DNA of 64,000 bases, from assembly GCA_031310005.1 (NCBI GenBank), contig CM062387.1, positions 1 through 64,000 of the forward strand. Reading direction: 5' to 3'. Both the position numbers and the translations under genes were made by a program. Each line of letters begins with the position of its first letter. Position 1 is the stretch's first letter. The notes beneath the pieces were generated by a model. That model had not been told where the DNA came from. It worked only from the letters and a program-made list of their open reading frames with translations, and made no database searches. The stretch is from Dactylellina haptotyla. Its lineage: Eukaryota; Ascomycota; Orbiliomycetes; Orbiliales; Orbiliaceae. This document shows, one piece after another, positions 27,451-38,594 of the stretch.

Positions 27451-28202
27451 TATATAAGATTTTAATAATATCACAATTATTAATTATTTTATTATAATAA
27501 TGGAATTATGGTTGAGAAATTAAAAAATAAGTAAATATAAATTATAAAAGAAAAAGAATATAATTTAATAAAAGTAGTTAGAAAATTATTTATATATTAT
27601 TAATAATAAGTGTAAAAAAATCAATTTTAAAATATCCATTATTACTAAATGTAATAATTAACTATTAATAAATATATTTATTAATTTAATATTATATTGT
27701 GCTTAACAATACAATCACCTATCTACCAAATCTATTAAATTTAATAGTGTTTGTTATATTTACTTAGCGCCAAATATTAATAGTAATATTAATAGTGTAA
27801 ACAATAGTAATAATAATATTAATAAACATTATTAAATCAGATTTTTAGTATTAATAAATTTATTAGTTATTAATTGTGTTAAAATTGCAATTTAGTTTTA
27901 ACTAATTAAGTTAATATATTGCCTTAATCATCAATTGGGTGGTCAGTCAGCCAGCCAGCTAGCCAGCTAGTTAGCCAGCCAGCCGTTTGATCGAAAATCG
28001 AATATGATAACCCAACCTGTTAACCCAACTTATTAACCCAACTTTTTAATAAAGGACCCTAATCGGCAGAAGTCTAATATCAATTTTCGATTCAATAAAA
28101 TATTTAACAACAATATATTTCTGCAAATGGATGGGTCACCCCGGTTCCGATTAATTAGAAAATCGACACCGGGGGCGGTCGAGGATAAAACTACCGGTTA
28201 GG
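27451..28202 (+). repeat. ~750-bp subtelomeric repeat, copy 2
   Basis: Direct copy of 18483-19219, ending in the same ACCGGTTAGG. The stem is CCCCGGTTCCGA (28139-28150) with TCGACACCGGGG (28163-28174). This copy has lost G rather than C on the + strand in many places. It is truncated on the left by the Gypsy LTR fragment, and its right end is the border with normal-composition DNA. Confidence 0.88.
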
Positions 28203-28995
28203 GGGGACGAGTTTAGTGTTGGGATCGCCCCTCAATAGCTAAAAAAGAAAGACCTCCACAGACAAAGGCACCTGTTACGTCCACAGATTGGCACCCTGAG
28301 GCTCTTCTAAGGCGCGAAAACCTTTGTCGGCCGTCTAAATTACTAGTATTAACGAGTCGACTTTCTATCCTTGATTAGCTTGGAAATATTATTGGCTACT
28401 TGGGGCTGAAGTTTGGTCAGGCGTTCTTGGTAGTTCGATCTGGAGGCTGAGGCGGTATCAGTTGCAGACAGCTGAACGGCTGAGCGCGCGGTATCCACAA
28501 TTATCTTGGCTCGTCTCAGCCTTCATAACAACCAAGGGAGCGATGCGCTCTAACCGAGATGTTGACAGCCTTGAGAACCTATTTATAAGCAACAAACTCT
28601 TTAATATTGATGCTATGCCTATTAAAGCTCGCTAAAATTAATTTAAGTACGTTCTAGATATCCACTTCATCGGGGCCGACCGAAATTACTCTATAACCAT
28701 TTTCAGCCTTTCCAAAGAAACCTCTGAAGAATTGAACTAACCAAAAACCATCTCCTCTACTATAAACAGACGCTTGCTAGGTGGACTTACAGAATATGTG
28801 GCCCATGGTAAGTATAAGTATCAAGATACTTCACTTGAGTCAGCATTTTCAAATTCCACGCTCAACTCATCCGGATTACCAAGAAAAATCACCGTTTACT
28901 CTCCTTTCGATTAAGTGTTGAAGCATCCTTTTCAACTTGTATACTTTAAATTTCCTATAAAGTCTTGTAGCTTATAAACATACCGTCCTCCTACG
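28203..28995. other. Intergenic, first normal-composition DNA
   Basis: Base composition becomes ordinary at 28.2 kb. A 57-codon minus-strand frame (28349-28522) reads like the end of a protein but starts at a stop codon and has no recognisable match. The right end is the promoter of the next gene, with CTATAAAG at 28955-28962. Confidence 0.6.
28956..28962 (+). promoter_or_regulatory. Candidate TATA box
   Basis: TATAAAG 34-40 bp before the start codon of the small secreted protein, followed by a pyrimidine-rich stretch (CCGTCCTCCTAC) next to the ATG. Confidence 0.4.
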
Positions 28996-29373
28996 ATGCG
29001 CCTCCTATTACTCCTCAGCTGGCTATCTATTGCGCCAGCCGCCCTAGCCGCGCCAGCCACTGATCCTTCAATCCTGTTAATTGAACGCCAATCCACAATC
29101 TGCAAGGGAAAAAACATCTATAACTCCCAAGAGCTTGCGAAATACAAGCAACCAATGGCCTATCGCACCACACGTGTTAACCCTGATATATACTGCAATG
29201 GCGGATGTCGACTAGGAGAATATTATGTTAACGCCATCTCGTGCGCTCCCTGCCCACGAAACTCGTACAACCAAGTCATCGATGCAACCGCTTGCATTTG
29301 GTGCCCAAACAACTATAAGAGTTTAAACGGTATCACTTGTACATACAACCCAGGAACTAGTGGTGGCTTTTAA
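28996..29373 (+). CDS. Small secreted 8-Cys protein, ephrin-receptor-like motif
   Basis: An uninterrupted 125-residue frame with a real ATG. Residues 1-18 form a clear signal peptide (MRLLLLLSWLSIAPAALA). The mature protein has eight cysteines (36, 67, 71, 83, 86, 100, 103, 115), all but one in the C-terminal half. Their spacing, with CAPCP and CIWCP pairs, resembles the short Cys-rich GCC2/GCC3 module of ephrin receptors and other extracellular proteins. It is likely exported to the wall or outside. Size and cysteine content fit candidate effectors, and its place as the first gene inside the RIP border fits fast-evolving secreted genes. The specific function is unknown. Confidence 0.82.
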   Translation: MRLLLLLSWLSIAPAALAAPATDPSILLIERQSTICKGKNIYNSQELAKYKQPMAYRTTRVNPDIYCNGGCRLGEYYVNAISCAPCPRNSYNQVIDATACIWCPNNYKSLNGITCTYNPGTSGGF

Positions 29374-29686
29374 ACGCACATTCGTCCGAAAAATAGACTG
29401 TTTCGATATACCTCAACTTCTACAAATTATATATCTTGTAAATTAAAATTTAATAAATTGAGGCGGTTATATCTACCAATTCCGCTGTATACGAGTCATA
29501 ACAGGCTTTTAAGCTCTGTATTATCTCGCTGTCTTGTTACATCATCTTATATATATCAAAACAAGTATCTCTTGTTCACTTTATAATCACAAACATCTTT
29601 AAGCTCATTGGACACGGCCCGAAGGAATCTTCATTTATTCTCTCTAGTATTATTACTGTACAATCAAGTGGGCGTGGACTTTCTAT
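29374..29686. other. Intergenic
   Basis: AT-rich spacer between two convergent genes, so both 3' ends lie here. No other feature seen. Confidence 0.6.
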
Positions 29687-30969
29687 TCAATGTCTCCTCC
29701 TGAAGCGATAGTATCCATCTTCATCTTCGGTGGCAGTAGTAATGACAACGCTGGCGGTACCTGCGGTGGTGATCGGCTCCCCAGCGTCGTTGAGGGGGAA
29801 GATAGTGGTAGTGCCGGCGGTGGGCCCTGAAGTGGTCTGAGTAACTGTTTTTTGCCCTTTGAATCCGGTTCGAATGATGTAAGAGATAGTACAAGTACGG
29901 GTACCCGCGCCGGTGGTGACGGGACACGCAGTCTGATAACTTGCGTTGTTACCACCGTCTGTAATAGTAGTAGTAGTAGTGGTATAAACCCACTTAGTGG
30001 CGTCAGTGGGTACTGGGTCACCAGAAAAAGTTCGAATTATATAGGAAACCACACAGGTACGAGTACCAGGACCGGTAGCGGTAGGACAAGCAGTTTTGTA
30101 GATTGCGTTGTTACCACCGTCTGTAATTGTAGTAGTCGTAGTCGTATATGTCCACTTGGTGGCGTCACTGGGAATCGGATCACCAGAAGCAAAGGTTCTA
30201 ATTATATACCTGACTACACAGGTACGAGTACCCGGACCGGTGGTGGTAGGACAGGCAGTCTTGTAGATTGCGTTGTTACCGCCGTCTGTAATAGTGGTAG
30301 TGGTAGTGGTATAGGTCCACTTGGTGGCGTCGCTAGGCACCGGATCGCCAGCAAAAGTTCGAATTATATAGGAAACCACACAGGTACGAGTACCAGGACC
30401 AGTGGTGGTAGGACAAGCAGTCTTGTAGCTTGCGATATTACCCCCGTCTGTAATGGTGGTGGTGGTAGTCGTATATGTCCACTGGGTGGCTGATTGGGTA
30501 TCAGTAGCCACGGAAATGCCGTCTCCTGTGGGGATTACCTCTAGGACAGTCGCGGTACCCGTACTATAATTGACACCACCGGTGACAGTATCGGAAGGAT
30601 ATTGAGTGGTATACCACGTAGTAGTCCCACCTCCTGATGTGGTAGTCACCGTAATAGTGACCTGACCGCCTTTTGACACGGCCGAACAGTCGGACGCAGT
30701 CACAGTTATCCTTTTTCCTGGAATTGTGACCGTCTTCTCGTAGACTTTGACTGTCAAGACACTTACAAAAGTCTTGGTCTTGCTTACAATTGTCGTGGAA
30801 GTCTTGGTAACAGTCTCAGCTAACGCAAAAGCTTAGTAAAAGTCCGTACTTTGTTCTTAAGGTGCGTATTCGACTCACTTCTTGGGCATGAGCTGCCCTC
30901 CGGGGATCTAAAACAGGTACCCAGGCTGGCACAGACTGCAGCGACTACAAGAAGTGCACTGAACTTCAT
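29687..30969 (-). CDS. Thr-rich secreted adhesin-like protein with four repeats
   Basis: Two exons: 30969-30879 and 30819-29687, joined across a 59-nt intron (30820-30878, GTGAGT...TACTAAG...GTTAG). The phase is consistent and gives 407 residues. Exon 1 encodes a signal peptide (MKFSALLVVAAVCASLG). The protein then has Thr/Val-rich sequence and four tandem repeats of 54 residues (one has an extra residue), each with a TTTTTTITDGGN core and two cysteines (TACP, RTC). The tail is acidic and Tyr/Arg-rich. No GPI-type hydrophobic C-terminus is present. Thr runs and internal repeats are typical of fungal wall or adhesin proteins, likely heavily O-mannosylated. An AT-rich TATA-like stretch lies 15-27 bp upstream of the ATG. 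No named family is recognised. Confidence 0.85.
29925..30490 (-). repeat. Coding minisatellite, four units of 162-165 bp
   Basis: Equivalent points recur at about 29982, 30144, 30309 and 30471, giving units of 162, 165 and 162 bp. They encode the 54-residue repeats of the adhesin-like protein. High similarity between units predicts copy-number variation. Confidence 0.85.
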
Positions 30970-33116
30970 TATGGCGCTGATTTGATATATTTAAAAGGAA
31001 AGTCAACGAGAGTGTTTCAAGAGGCGGGGTTTGATAAAGAGTGTTATCCTGGGACTGGAAGCCTAGTTGATATTGCTACTGATGGTAGAGAAAAAGGCAT
31101 CTTGCAGCGGAAATTGGCTTTATTTATATAAAAAATTTTCTATGAACCTGGCTTTCTACTTCTATGTTTACGACTGTTCACTCCATTAGATGCAATACAG
31201 ACTTCTAGTCAAATAGGCATTTGATTTAGAACAGTGAAGGCAAATCGTCGTTTAGCATTAACTTTGAGAATGCTGCATTGCACGGCACTGAGGAAATTAA
31301 TGATGCAGTGCATATATCGAGAACGATACAGATGATAATACGACAGGTCCTTGCGTTGCACGGCTCGTGGCGGTTGATGCCATGCAGCGATGGTGTCTTG
31401 GCCACCTTCGATAACTGCCAAGGTCGCTTAGAACAAGCTATTGAGCGAAATATTTCAAACGAATCGGCAATTGTGGTTGCATGGTTCTACATACCAATTA
31501 TGTGGTTAGTTTGCGCCCGCTTTTGTATTAGGCAACGACGAATTCTTAGTTGTGATATTATCCTGGCTCGCCTGCATGCCTGCATAGATGTTGATTCCTG
31601 CTGCACTGATCCTAACGAGCTTTCGAGGTGCCGAGTGAGCTTAGTTATACTTTAGCTATTTAGCTTATTTTTTCTGTATTTCTAACCTCGGTTCTTGAAG
31701 AATACAAGGCGTCAAGCTTCATGTACGATATTTCTGTTTGTTCCACCGAGTCTTCGGAATTCCGATGTCATTGTCGCGATACTTACCATACAACGAGACT
31801 ACTTACCATCGCCATATACGTAGTACTGCGACGTTTTATCTGTCTAGGAAAATTGCGTTGTGGCACGCTGGGTATGTGGTACGCTGGGCAGGCAGCAACA
31901 CATCCCTGAGAAACTAAGCCTCACTACTTAGAGACAGCCCACCCAGAAACCTCTTTTGCATTCCAAAACACATTCACACAGCTATCCGCATATATGATAG
32001 CCAAATTCAGTCGCCAGCCGATTGAGGTAGGCGCAACAATTTTGGTCTCAAGTTGTTCTAGGCTATCTTTCTATTCACCCTTTGGCAAGAGAACATTGCT
32101 TTCGCCTGGTTAGACAAAACTCTAAGTTTCGCATTGATGGCAAAGCCTGCCTAAACCGATATTCGTTTGAGAATCAGCTGCCCCTCACTTAACTACAGAT
32201 ATCCATATCAACAGTTCTATCTATGGCTTGAGATGGAGGTAAGAACACTGAAAATATATAAGTTCGATATTCGACATTTTCTCTGATTGCTATCAGGAAA
32301 TAGCTCTGAAATGGGTTATAAGCTATAACAACAGTTTTACTAGAAAAACCAAAGTAATCGTAGCTCTCGTTGCTGTAACAGCATCATTAGTCTTGTAGTA
32401 ACAGTAAAATTAGTCTTGATTAGGGGCAGCAATTTTTTGAAAAGTATGAAAATTGCCACCCTCTTCCGCGGGTAAGCTATTTTTTAATCTACTAGACGAA
32501 TAAGCGTCTTCTATAGTTAGCTGATTAACTGCGAATAGATCAGATCCCTATACCGAAAACAAACAATCGCACGAAATCCAAAACTTTGATACTAGTTCGC
32601 TCACCCGCAACATTTCCTTTCCATAGAACCGATGCTTACGCTTGACGTACGCCACCTATCTACGAGCCACACGTAGCATCCAAGTCAGCACCCAGTAACC
32701 ATACCAAAACTTGGATTTCGGACTTAAAACTAAAAGGCCCCTATACTCTATTAGTAGATCATACTATCACTTAAAACAACCCATTTGCCATCAATCTAAT
32801 TCTTTTATTCCTTCGACCCATATATATAAAAAAGCTTCCTTTTTCATTCCAAATCTAGTACTGAGCCTAGTATGAAACCTACTCAATAATATTATCAGAG
32901 AAAATCGTCACCATAGAGGTAGCAATATAACCACTTCCATTAAAACTTCTATTCCTGGGCAATATGATCCATATACCAGTTTTTATTTAATTACCATATA
33001 TTATACTTCTTAGTACCTCATAAGTCTATCTGTGCTGTTTTGTATGTATAGGTAACCTTGATAATCTATTTAGAGCGGTCTACCTTTCATTCCAGTTGCT
33101 GTGTTATGTAGAGAGC
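30970..33116. other. 2.1-kb stretch with no supported gene
   Basis: Overlapping frames on both strands at 31209-31655 and one at 31721-31909 lack domains and spliceable partners, and the longest begins at TTG. From 31,970 the sequence is AT-leaning with no long frame. The left 200 bp is the promoter side of the adhesin-like gene. Confidence 0.55.
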
Positions 33117-34274
33117 TTACACTCTTCCACCTAACCTTTGCTTCCATTCCTTTAATCCCTTTTCCAGTTGTGCTGGAATATCGCTTCTCCCTGTAGCATC
33201 CTTGATACAACCAACCCACTCAGTCCACCACTCGATCCAGCCTTCCTCTCTCACACCCCGACTCGTCAATAACCCAGCCGAGATATCAACGAGATTCCCT
33301 CTTGCCAAACCATCCCAGAATATGTTGGCTCCACATTTCTTACAAAACCCTCGAGTGATATCTCCAGGAGTCGATCTGTAAGTCTCAATGATCTTCTTGT
33401 ACTTGGCATCGTTCTCCAACTGGTCTATAGTGGGCCATGGCACTGTCTCACCATTTGGCAAGACAACCTCGATGTACGCGGTGGGGATCGACACCCAACC
33501 TTGTAATTCCGAGCCGGCGATGGTTCTGCATGATTTACAAGCACACATACCGCCCAAAAACCTGTTACTTTTCCCTGGTTTCTGCACCTCTCGGACCCAC
33601 CATGGGTTCTTATCATCGACCAGCGGTTCCTCCTTCGACATCCAATGTGGAACTACAAGATCGGTGTTATTACCAAGCGTAGGCAGTTCTTCGTCCTTGC
33701 CGGTTGGTCGTGAAATTTTGAGTTTTACACTAGAGCAATGACATTTCCCTTCTAGTGTGCCTGTATCGGCTTGCTGGTTCATAGATGTAGCTTCTAGAGC
33801 ATGAATATCTTCAGCCGTCAATGGTTCCACAAAAGAAGCAGTCATTTCTTCGACGTCAAGCCAGTTCGCGCATCCACCGTCCATGTTATCTTTGACGAAT
33901 ATGATAGAATCGATATCAAAGTCATCTCCGGCGGGCAGTTCGACGCAGCCTGAAGCGATAAAAAAGCCTCGGTTTGGTCCGCTGCTATACTCAGGAATTT
34001 CATAACGGAAGAAAAGTTTACAGTAGCATATGTTGCAAAAGTAGCGGCATGCTACGGAGGATGATTGGTACTTAGTAAGGGTTTCGGGAGGCGAGTCTGG
34101 GTCGAACGGTGCACCATGAGGTACATTCCATGTCCCACCTAGTGTCCCTGTTTGGTGGCGGCAGACATTACAGAGGCAGATGTGAATTTCGCGATGCTTT
34201 AGATCGAGAGGGCCGTTTGTAGGGATTGAGAAGGTGTTGGCGCCACAGTAGCAAGCAGCTTTGAGGCTCGACAT
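33117..34274 (-). CDS. Two-domain GFA/CENP-V-type zinc protein
   Basis: Single-exon frame of 385 residues starting at a true ATG. It contains two tandem copies of the zinc ligand pattern of the glutathione-dependent formaldehyde-activating (GFA, Mss4-like) fold. First: C8xC10, C33xC35xxC38, C80xxC83. Second: C178xC180, C244xC246xxC249, C311xxC314. Members are cytosolic beta-barrel zinc proteins; most fungal paralogues have no proven substrate, so a formaldehyde-glutathione role should not be assumed. Single-domain proteins are about 130-190 residues, so this is the double-domain type. The frame is intact with no RIP-like stops. It stands alone, with no operon-like partner. Confidence 0.92.
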   Translation of the reverse strand: MSSLKAACYCGANTFSIPTNGPLDLKHREIHICLCNVCRHQTGTLGGTWNVPHGAPFDPDSPPETLTKYQSSSVACRYFCNICYCKLFFRYEIPEYSSGPNRGFFIASGCVELPAGDDFDIDSIIFVKDNMDGGCANWLDVEEMTASFVEPLTAEDIHALEATSMNQQADTGTLEGKCHCSSVKLKISRPTGKDEELPTLGNNTDLVVPHWMSKEEPLVDDKNPWWVREVQKPGKSNRFLGGMCACKSCRTIAGSELQGWVSIPTAYIEVVLPNGETVPWPTIDQLENDAKYKKIIETYRSTPGDITRGFCKKCGANIFWDGLARGNLVDISAGLLTSRGVREEGWIEWWTEWVGCIKDATGRSDIPAQLEKGLKEWKQRLGGRV

Positions 34275-36525
34275 TGCTGATCAAGGTCGTATAAAATTAT
34301 AGGTTGAAGATATAAATGTGGCTTTCTATCTTATGAATTCAATTAATTTTGCTGTAGAGAGATAATGGTTTTAGAAGGATCCCTCGGCCATAGTATTTAT
34401 AGGATAAATCTACGACCCATAGACCGCCCCGTTATACAAGCTTTTCAACCCGGTAAACTGAACTTATTGATGTCATGTCGCTGGCTAGGGCGTTTCAGAA
34501 TTTTATCCCTAAGTAGCAACGCTATGATTCTATATGGAGCAGTAGTACCATTCTATAGTGGGGTTCTTATGCCAACTCGTGTTTCCTAACGTTATGTATA
34601 TGTACGTTAATCCAGCTCCACATCGGAGTCGGAGCAATCAAGCTTGTTCCCTAGTATTCGAATTGTCTACACGCCGGCACCGACGGCAATATTTATATCC
34701 CTCGCGATGAATAGGCCCTAGGTCGCCACCCTATGTATTAAAACGAGTTTAGCGTTCGTTCGTTCTACTTTATCGTTATACCAAGTTGAAAATTTATGCA
34801 GATTCCTGGTACCAGTAATCCTTGTCGATAACCGTGTTCCTCCGCCCCTAAAGCCGCATCGTGATAAATCATATGTCAGCTACCCGAGCTCATAGGATGA
34901 AACAAATTTTCTCTATTAGGCTCAATTCGAAGAGCTTTAACAGAGTCTATTCGTGCGAGAATTGGAGATATCGGAGAATGCACATTTTCAGAGCTTTGGA
35001 GCTTATTAATCCATTCCCGAGCCCCACACCCCAACCATAAATCATGCAACCTAAACCATGTTAGTGTCGGCTCCACCTTATCCGTACCCTTCGTCGACCT
35101 AATTTATGAAACGATAAAGTAAGGATTCGACTAAATTCCATAACCCGTCTTATCTTTTGATCAGCTTACCTATCTCCTAAACAGTATGTTTAATCAGACC
35201 TAGGCTTAGTCTAAATTCTCCTCTTGTTAAAAGAAGCTCTATAATTCTCAATGAGGTAAATAAGATGAGAACGAATTTATGCTTGAAGTTGCGAATGATC
35301 AAGGGCTTGAGGCTTTATTTCTTAACCTCATGCGTTATACTCGCTTTATAGCGCTAGGCACGCCAAAGCTAAGCAGTAGATTCCAATTTGAAGATCATAA
35401 CCAACAACTATTTTACAATCATAATGGTTGTTCGATGTGTTGGGGCATACAACCCGCGAGCCGTCCAGACCCGCCAGAAAAATATGGGTTAATAAATTCT
35501 TAACTAAAAAGCTTACATGAGAAATTCTCCGACTGAAAAGAAACTTCTCTACATAGTTTTTCGTATAAGTTATTAAGAATCCTAAGCTAATACTTAGTAC
35601 TTTTGGCAGCGAGTAGGTTCTATGACCTACTTTTCACTTGTACACAAAAATCTTTCTATAATTCACCAATTTATATCACAATTTTCTTTAGGAAGGCTTA
35701 TCAAACAATGGACAATTATAGATACGAACGAGTGTGTGGCATTGATTGATAATACCAAACCTATGTTTGTAGGTAGGACGACACATCAACTTCTCCTTTC
35801 CAATGGCTAAGGATAATCCGAGAGCCATCGTTACAAAATAAGAGGATTGCGCCCGGCTTCACGTTCTCCAAGCCCACGTAACCAGGATATCTCTAAAGAA
35901 GAGACCAAACAATCTCCCGTCTTCCTCTACCCAGAACTCTAAAATACTTAACAAAAGCCGTCAACACGAACACAAAAGGTGCAACACAACTCTAAAACAG
36001 TCCGCTTCTGAATTCAAGCTAAGCTTGTTAAAGAGCAGAGGCGTCTGAGGCAGGGTTGGGGAGCTCTTTCGGTTTATGTTGAGGCTCTTAGGTGTAAGAA
36101 AGAGGCCTTTTTTCTTTAACTTGGGGCAAAGAATTAAGGGAGATTAGAAAGCATAAGGTCAGGTGGGTGGACCTGTGACTTCTAGATGTTGAACAGCACT
36201 GGTGAAGGATATTGATTGAGTGGGAACTGTAAACAGTAGCAGCCTCCGAGAATCGTTGTTTGAGTTTTGTAAGCGATTGTTGATATAGTGGCGGTATGAA
36301 ACTTTTATATAAAATGCAATGCGTTGAGTGGATGTAGTATGCTGCAAGATCTATAGGCGCAGGCGAACTGGCATTTAGCTGAGGTCTATTTACGAAATAG
36401 CTTTGATAAAAAAGATAGGCGGCTTCACGTTCCAAATATATTGGAGCAGATAACACTTACAGACGAGGGCCACATCAGCATAGCTATCGGAGATTCAGGG
36501 AGCAGATAACGGCTGTTGGTTTTAT
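34275..36525. other. 2.2-kb stretch with no supported gene
   Basis: Several frames of 60-122 codons are present, but none has a domain, a signal peptide or consistent splice partners. The longest (36088-36456, minus) begins at GTG inside a GTAAGTGT that resembles a splice donor. The left end holds the GFA gene promoter. Confidence 0.55.
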
Positions 36526-37248
36526 TTAAAGCCCGGCCAGGTACTTTTGATGTTTGCGGGTGGTTTTATGGTATATAAGAGCGTCATCCCTTGAAAGGGA
36601 AGCACCACAGTCACAAGGATAGAGCCGCGCCTCGTGTTCCTTCTTTGCATGAATTCCGTGGTATCGCTTGTTACTAAAAGCTTCCTGGCAGTATTCACAA
36701 ATGTACTTAATTTCCCGTTTCCGCGTTACTTTAAGTGGAGCTAAAAGTAGGCTTGGGTCAATGGCTTAACCGACTGTTAGCTGAGAATCGGGAACTTGGA
36801 AACCTGGCATACTCATGGATTCGTTTAGATCGTCCTCTGGGACGTTATTGTCTTTTTCTTTGTTCCCATAGATTGAGATACCTATAGTGAAGCAAAGTGC
36901 GAAATCAATAAAAATATGATGATATAGACTTAGCTTGGATCAAATCTTACCACCAGGGTCACCAGTAAGAAGGATATCTCCTTGCTCACGAGATCCAGCA
37001 TCATCCTCAATCACCTGACCTAGGTGGCGATTGTGACTAGGCTGGCAACACAGACGTTTATGTTGTAGCTCTATGCCATATGTTTTGGCAGAGTCTTCAA
37101 TGGTCGTAGTATCGGAACCCATACCAAAATCAACAATCCGGTTGCCTTCATGTCCCGATTTGAGGTCAAAGGGAGATCCGGGGTACTGCGTAACTTCGTT
37201 ATCGGGCTCTGTGAAATTAGTGTACTGCCAAATCGAGTTGTCTGCCAT
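36526..37248 (-). pseudogene. C2H2 zinc-finger protein gene with one in-frame stop
   Basis: Exon 1 is 37248-36951 (ATG, MADNSIW...) and exon 2 is 36881-36526, joined across a 69-nt intron (36882-36950, GTAAGA...CACTATAG) with matching phase. The total is 218 codons in one frame. Near its end are a classical finger (YICEYCQEAFSNKRYHGIH...H) and a second C-x-C...H...H finger-like unit (YPCDCGASLSRDDALIYH), a DNA-binding type of structure. One TAA at 36766-36768 lies in the same frame upstream of both fingers. A product stopping there has 137 residues and no finger. A CAA to TAA change is the C-to-T in CpA context expected of RIP. Alternatives are an unseen splice or a sequencing error. Confidence 0.75.
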
Positions 37249-38594
37249 AATTATAATTAGGACTTCCCAAAATATTGTGATTGAGAGATGTGTTGAAACG
37301 AATGTATTTGAGCCCCGACCTATGCACTTTAAAAATCAAACGTCAGCTAGAAAATACTGTTAGTATAATACCTAAAAAACAATAGATTGCGATAAACAAA
37401 ATCTTTGTCAGAATATCTAATTTATAGATGTTCTGTGATACAAGATGGAAAGCTAAGCACCAGCAGAATCAAATTTATTTTAACTGATTCGGGCAAACAT
37501 TCTCCTCCGAAAACTCTTAAAATGCCCGAATTTTTACTTGCATGGATGCAACACTGACCATTATCCCCAATGTGGTGCCGCTTTCGTGGCCTCGAATCCA
37601 TTAGGCAGTTGTTGTTGGTGGCAGCTGATTGGGTTACTTTTTATTTGTGTAAAGCTGGCTCTGCAGCCTTTTTTTGACCTGAAGTCCACAATTGGCAACA
37701 CATATTTCCGTTGGTATTAAATTAAGTAATAGGTTCAGATTTCGGACGATGCAAAGTTCGCACTATAATCTAGAGATTCAAGTTCTAGAGGCCGTCTCAG
37801 TCTCGGGACCAAACTAGCTCTATGTTGTTTAATTTAGTTTGAGACTGAGGTCGTCTATTCCAAAAAAGTTTGTTGTCCTGGATCGCTTCGATGGATGCAA
37901 GAACTCTTGTTCGAGCTGTTCGCTCTCCTGGCTGTTCCATTTCGTCGCCATTGGCCCCTATACCTCGCTCTCGTTGTTCCGCTTCTTGCCAAAGCTATTC
38001 GGATGGGCCGAAAGAGGCAGCACTAGGTCTGGGATATCCTTCACATCGGCGGCTGCTTTCAGATCCGCGTGGCTTCGATCATCCTTTTGTCGGCACGATT
38101 TGATGCCCAAGTATCTATCTCTCCGCGTATATATGAAAGAACTTGATTCTTATACTTAGTGCTACGTTCTATATTGCTTCATATTAACGAGGATTCATAT
38201 ATTCTCGAGATAAGGAGTTAATAAACCTATTCATGTCGAATCTGGAGGATATTACGCAGCACAGGATTTGGATGCCCCATCGTGACATGCAAGGTAACGA
38301 ACGCGTTGGCATTCATAAGGAGGACACATTGTATCCTGATTGATTGATAGCACCAAGCATATCCCTATATCAAAGTCATAAAATTGGCCGCAACTATATG
38401 CCTAGTATTCAGCATCATCCTCAGGAATCTTATTCCAAGGGTTATTCCCCGTGAAATACGATCAAGCTGGTTCTCTTATGGGAAGTAAACTAATTTACAC
38501 CAGAATTTCACAAAAAAGTGATATATTCGCAAAGTTAGCTGGTAATTATGCGAATGTGGAAGAATATTTCTATATCTATCAAAAATGGCTCAAC
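37249..38594. other. 1.3-kb stretch with no supported gene, one imperfect hairpin
   Basis: Overlapping frames at 37839-38159 read in several phases without domains; the minus strand has open but interrupted stretches there too. An imperfect 15-bp inverted repeat with a 6-nt bulge lies at 37797-37849 (CTCAGTCTC...GAGACTGAG). A decayed gene or transposon end is possible but not shown. Confidence 0.5.

Noticed and set aside
133-28200. Telomere-linked helicase gene expected at some fungal chromosome ends
   Set aside because: No helicase motif in any frame of the subtelomeric region; all recognisable protein traces belong to LTR elements.
28349-28522. 57-codon minus-strand frame that reads like a protein C-terminus
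   Set aside because: Starts at a stop codon, no upstream exon found, no family recognised.
29852-30493. 213-codon + strand frame rich in Ser, Gly and Thr
   Set aside because: It is the antisense shadow of the four-repeat adhesin-like exon; the minus strand has the signal peptide exon and consistent splicing.
31209-31655. Overlapping frames on both strands of 70 and 125 codons
   Set aside because: No domain, no signal peptide, the longer one begins at TTG, and neither has a spliceable partner.
36088-36456. 122-codon minus-strand frame downstream of the C2H2 gene
   Set aside because: Begins at GTG, has no domain and composition typical of noncoding DNA.
37839-38159. Two overlapping + strand frames and open minus-strand segments
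   Set aside because: Several phases are open at once without any recognisable family; no single coding reading can be preferred.
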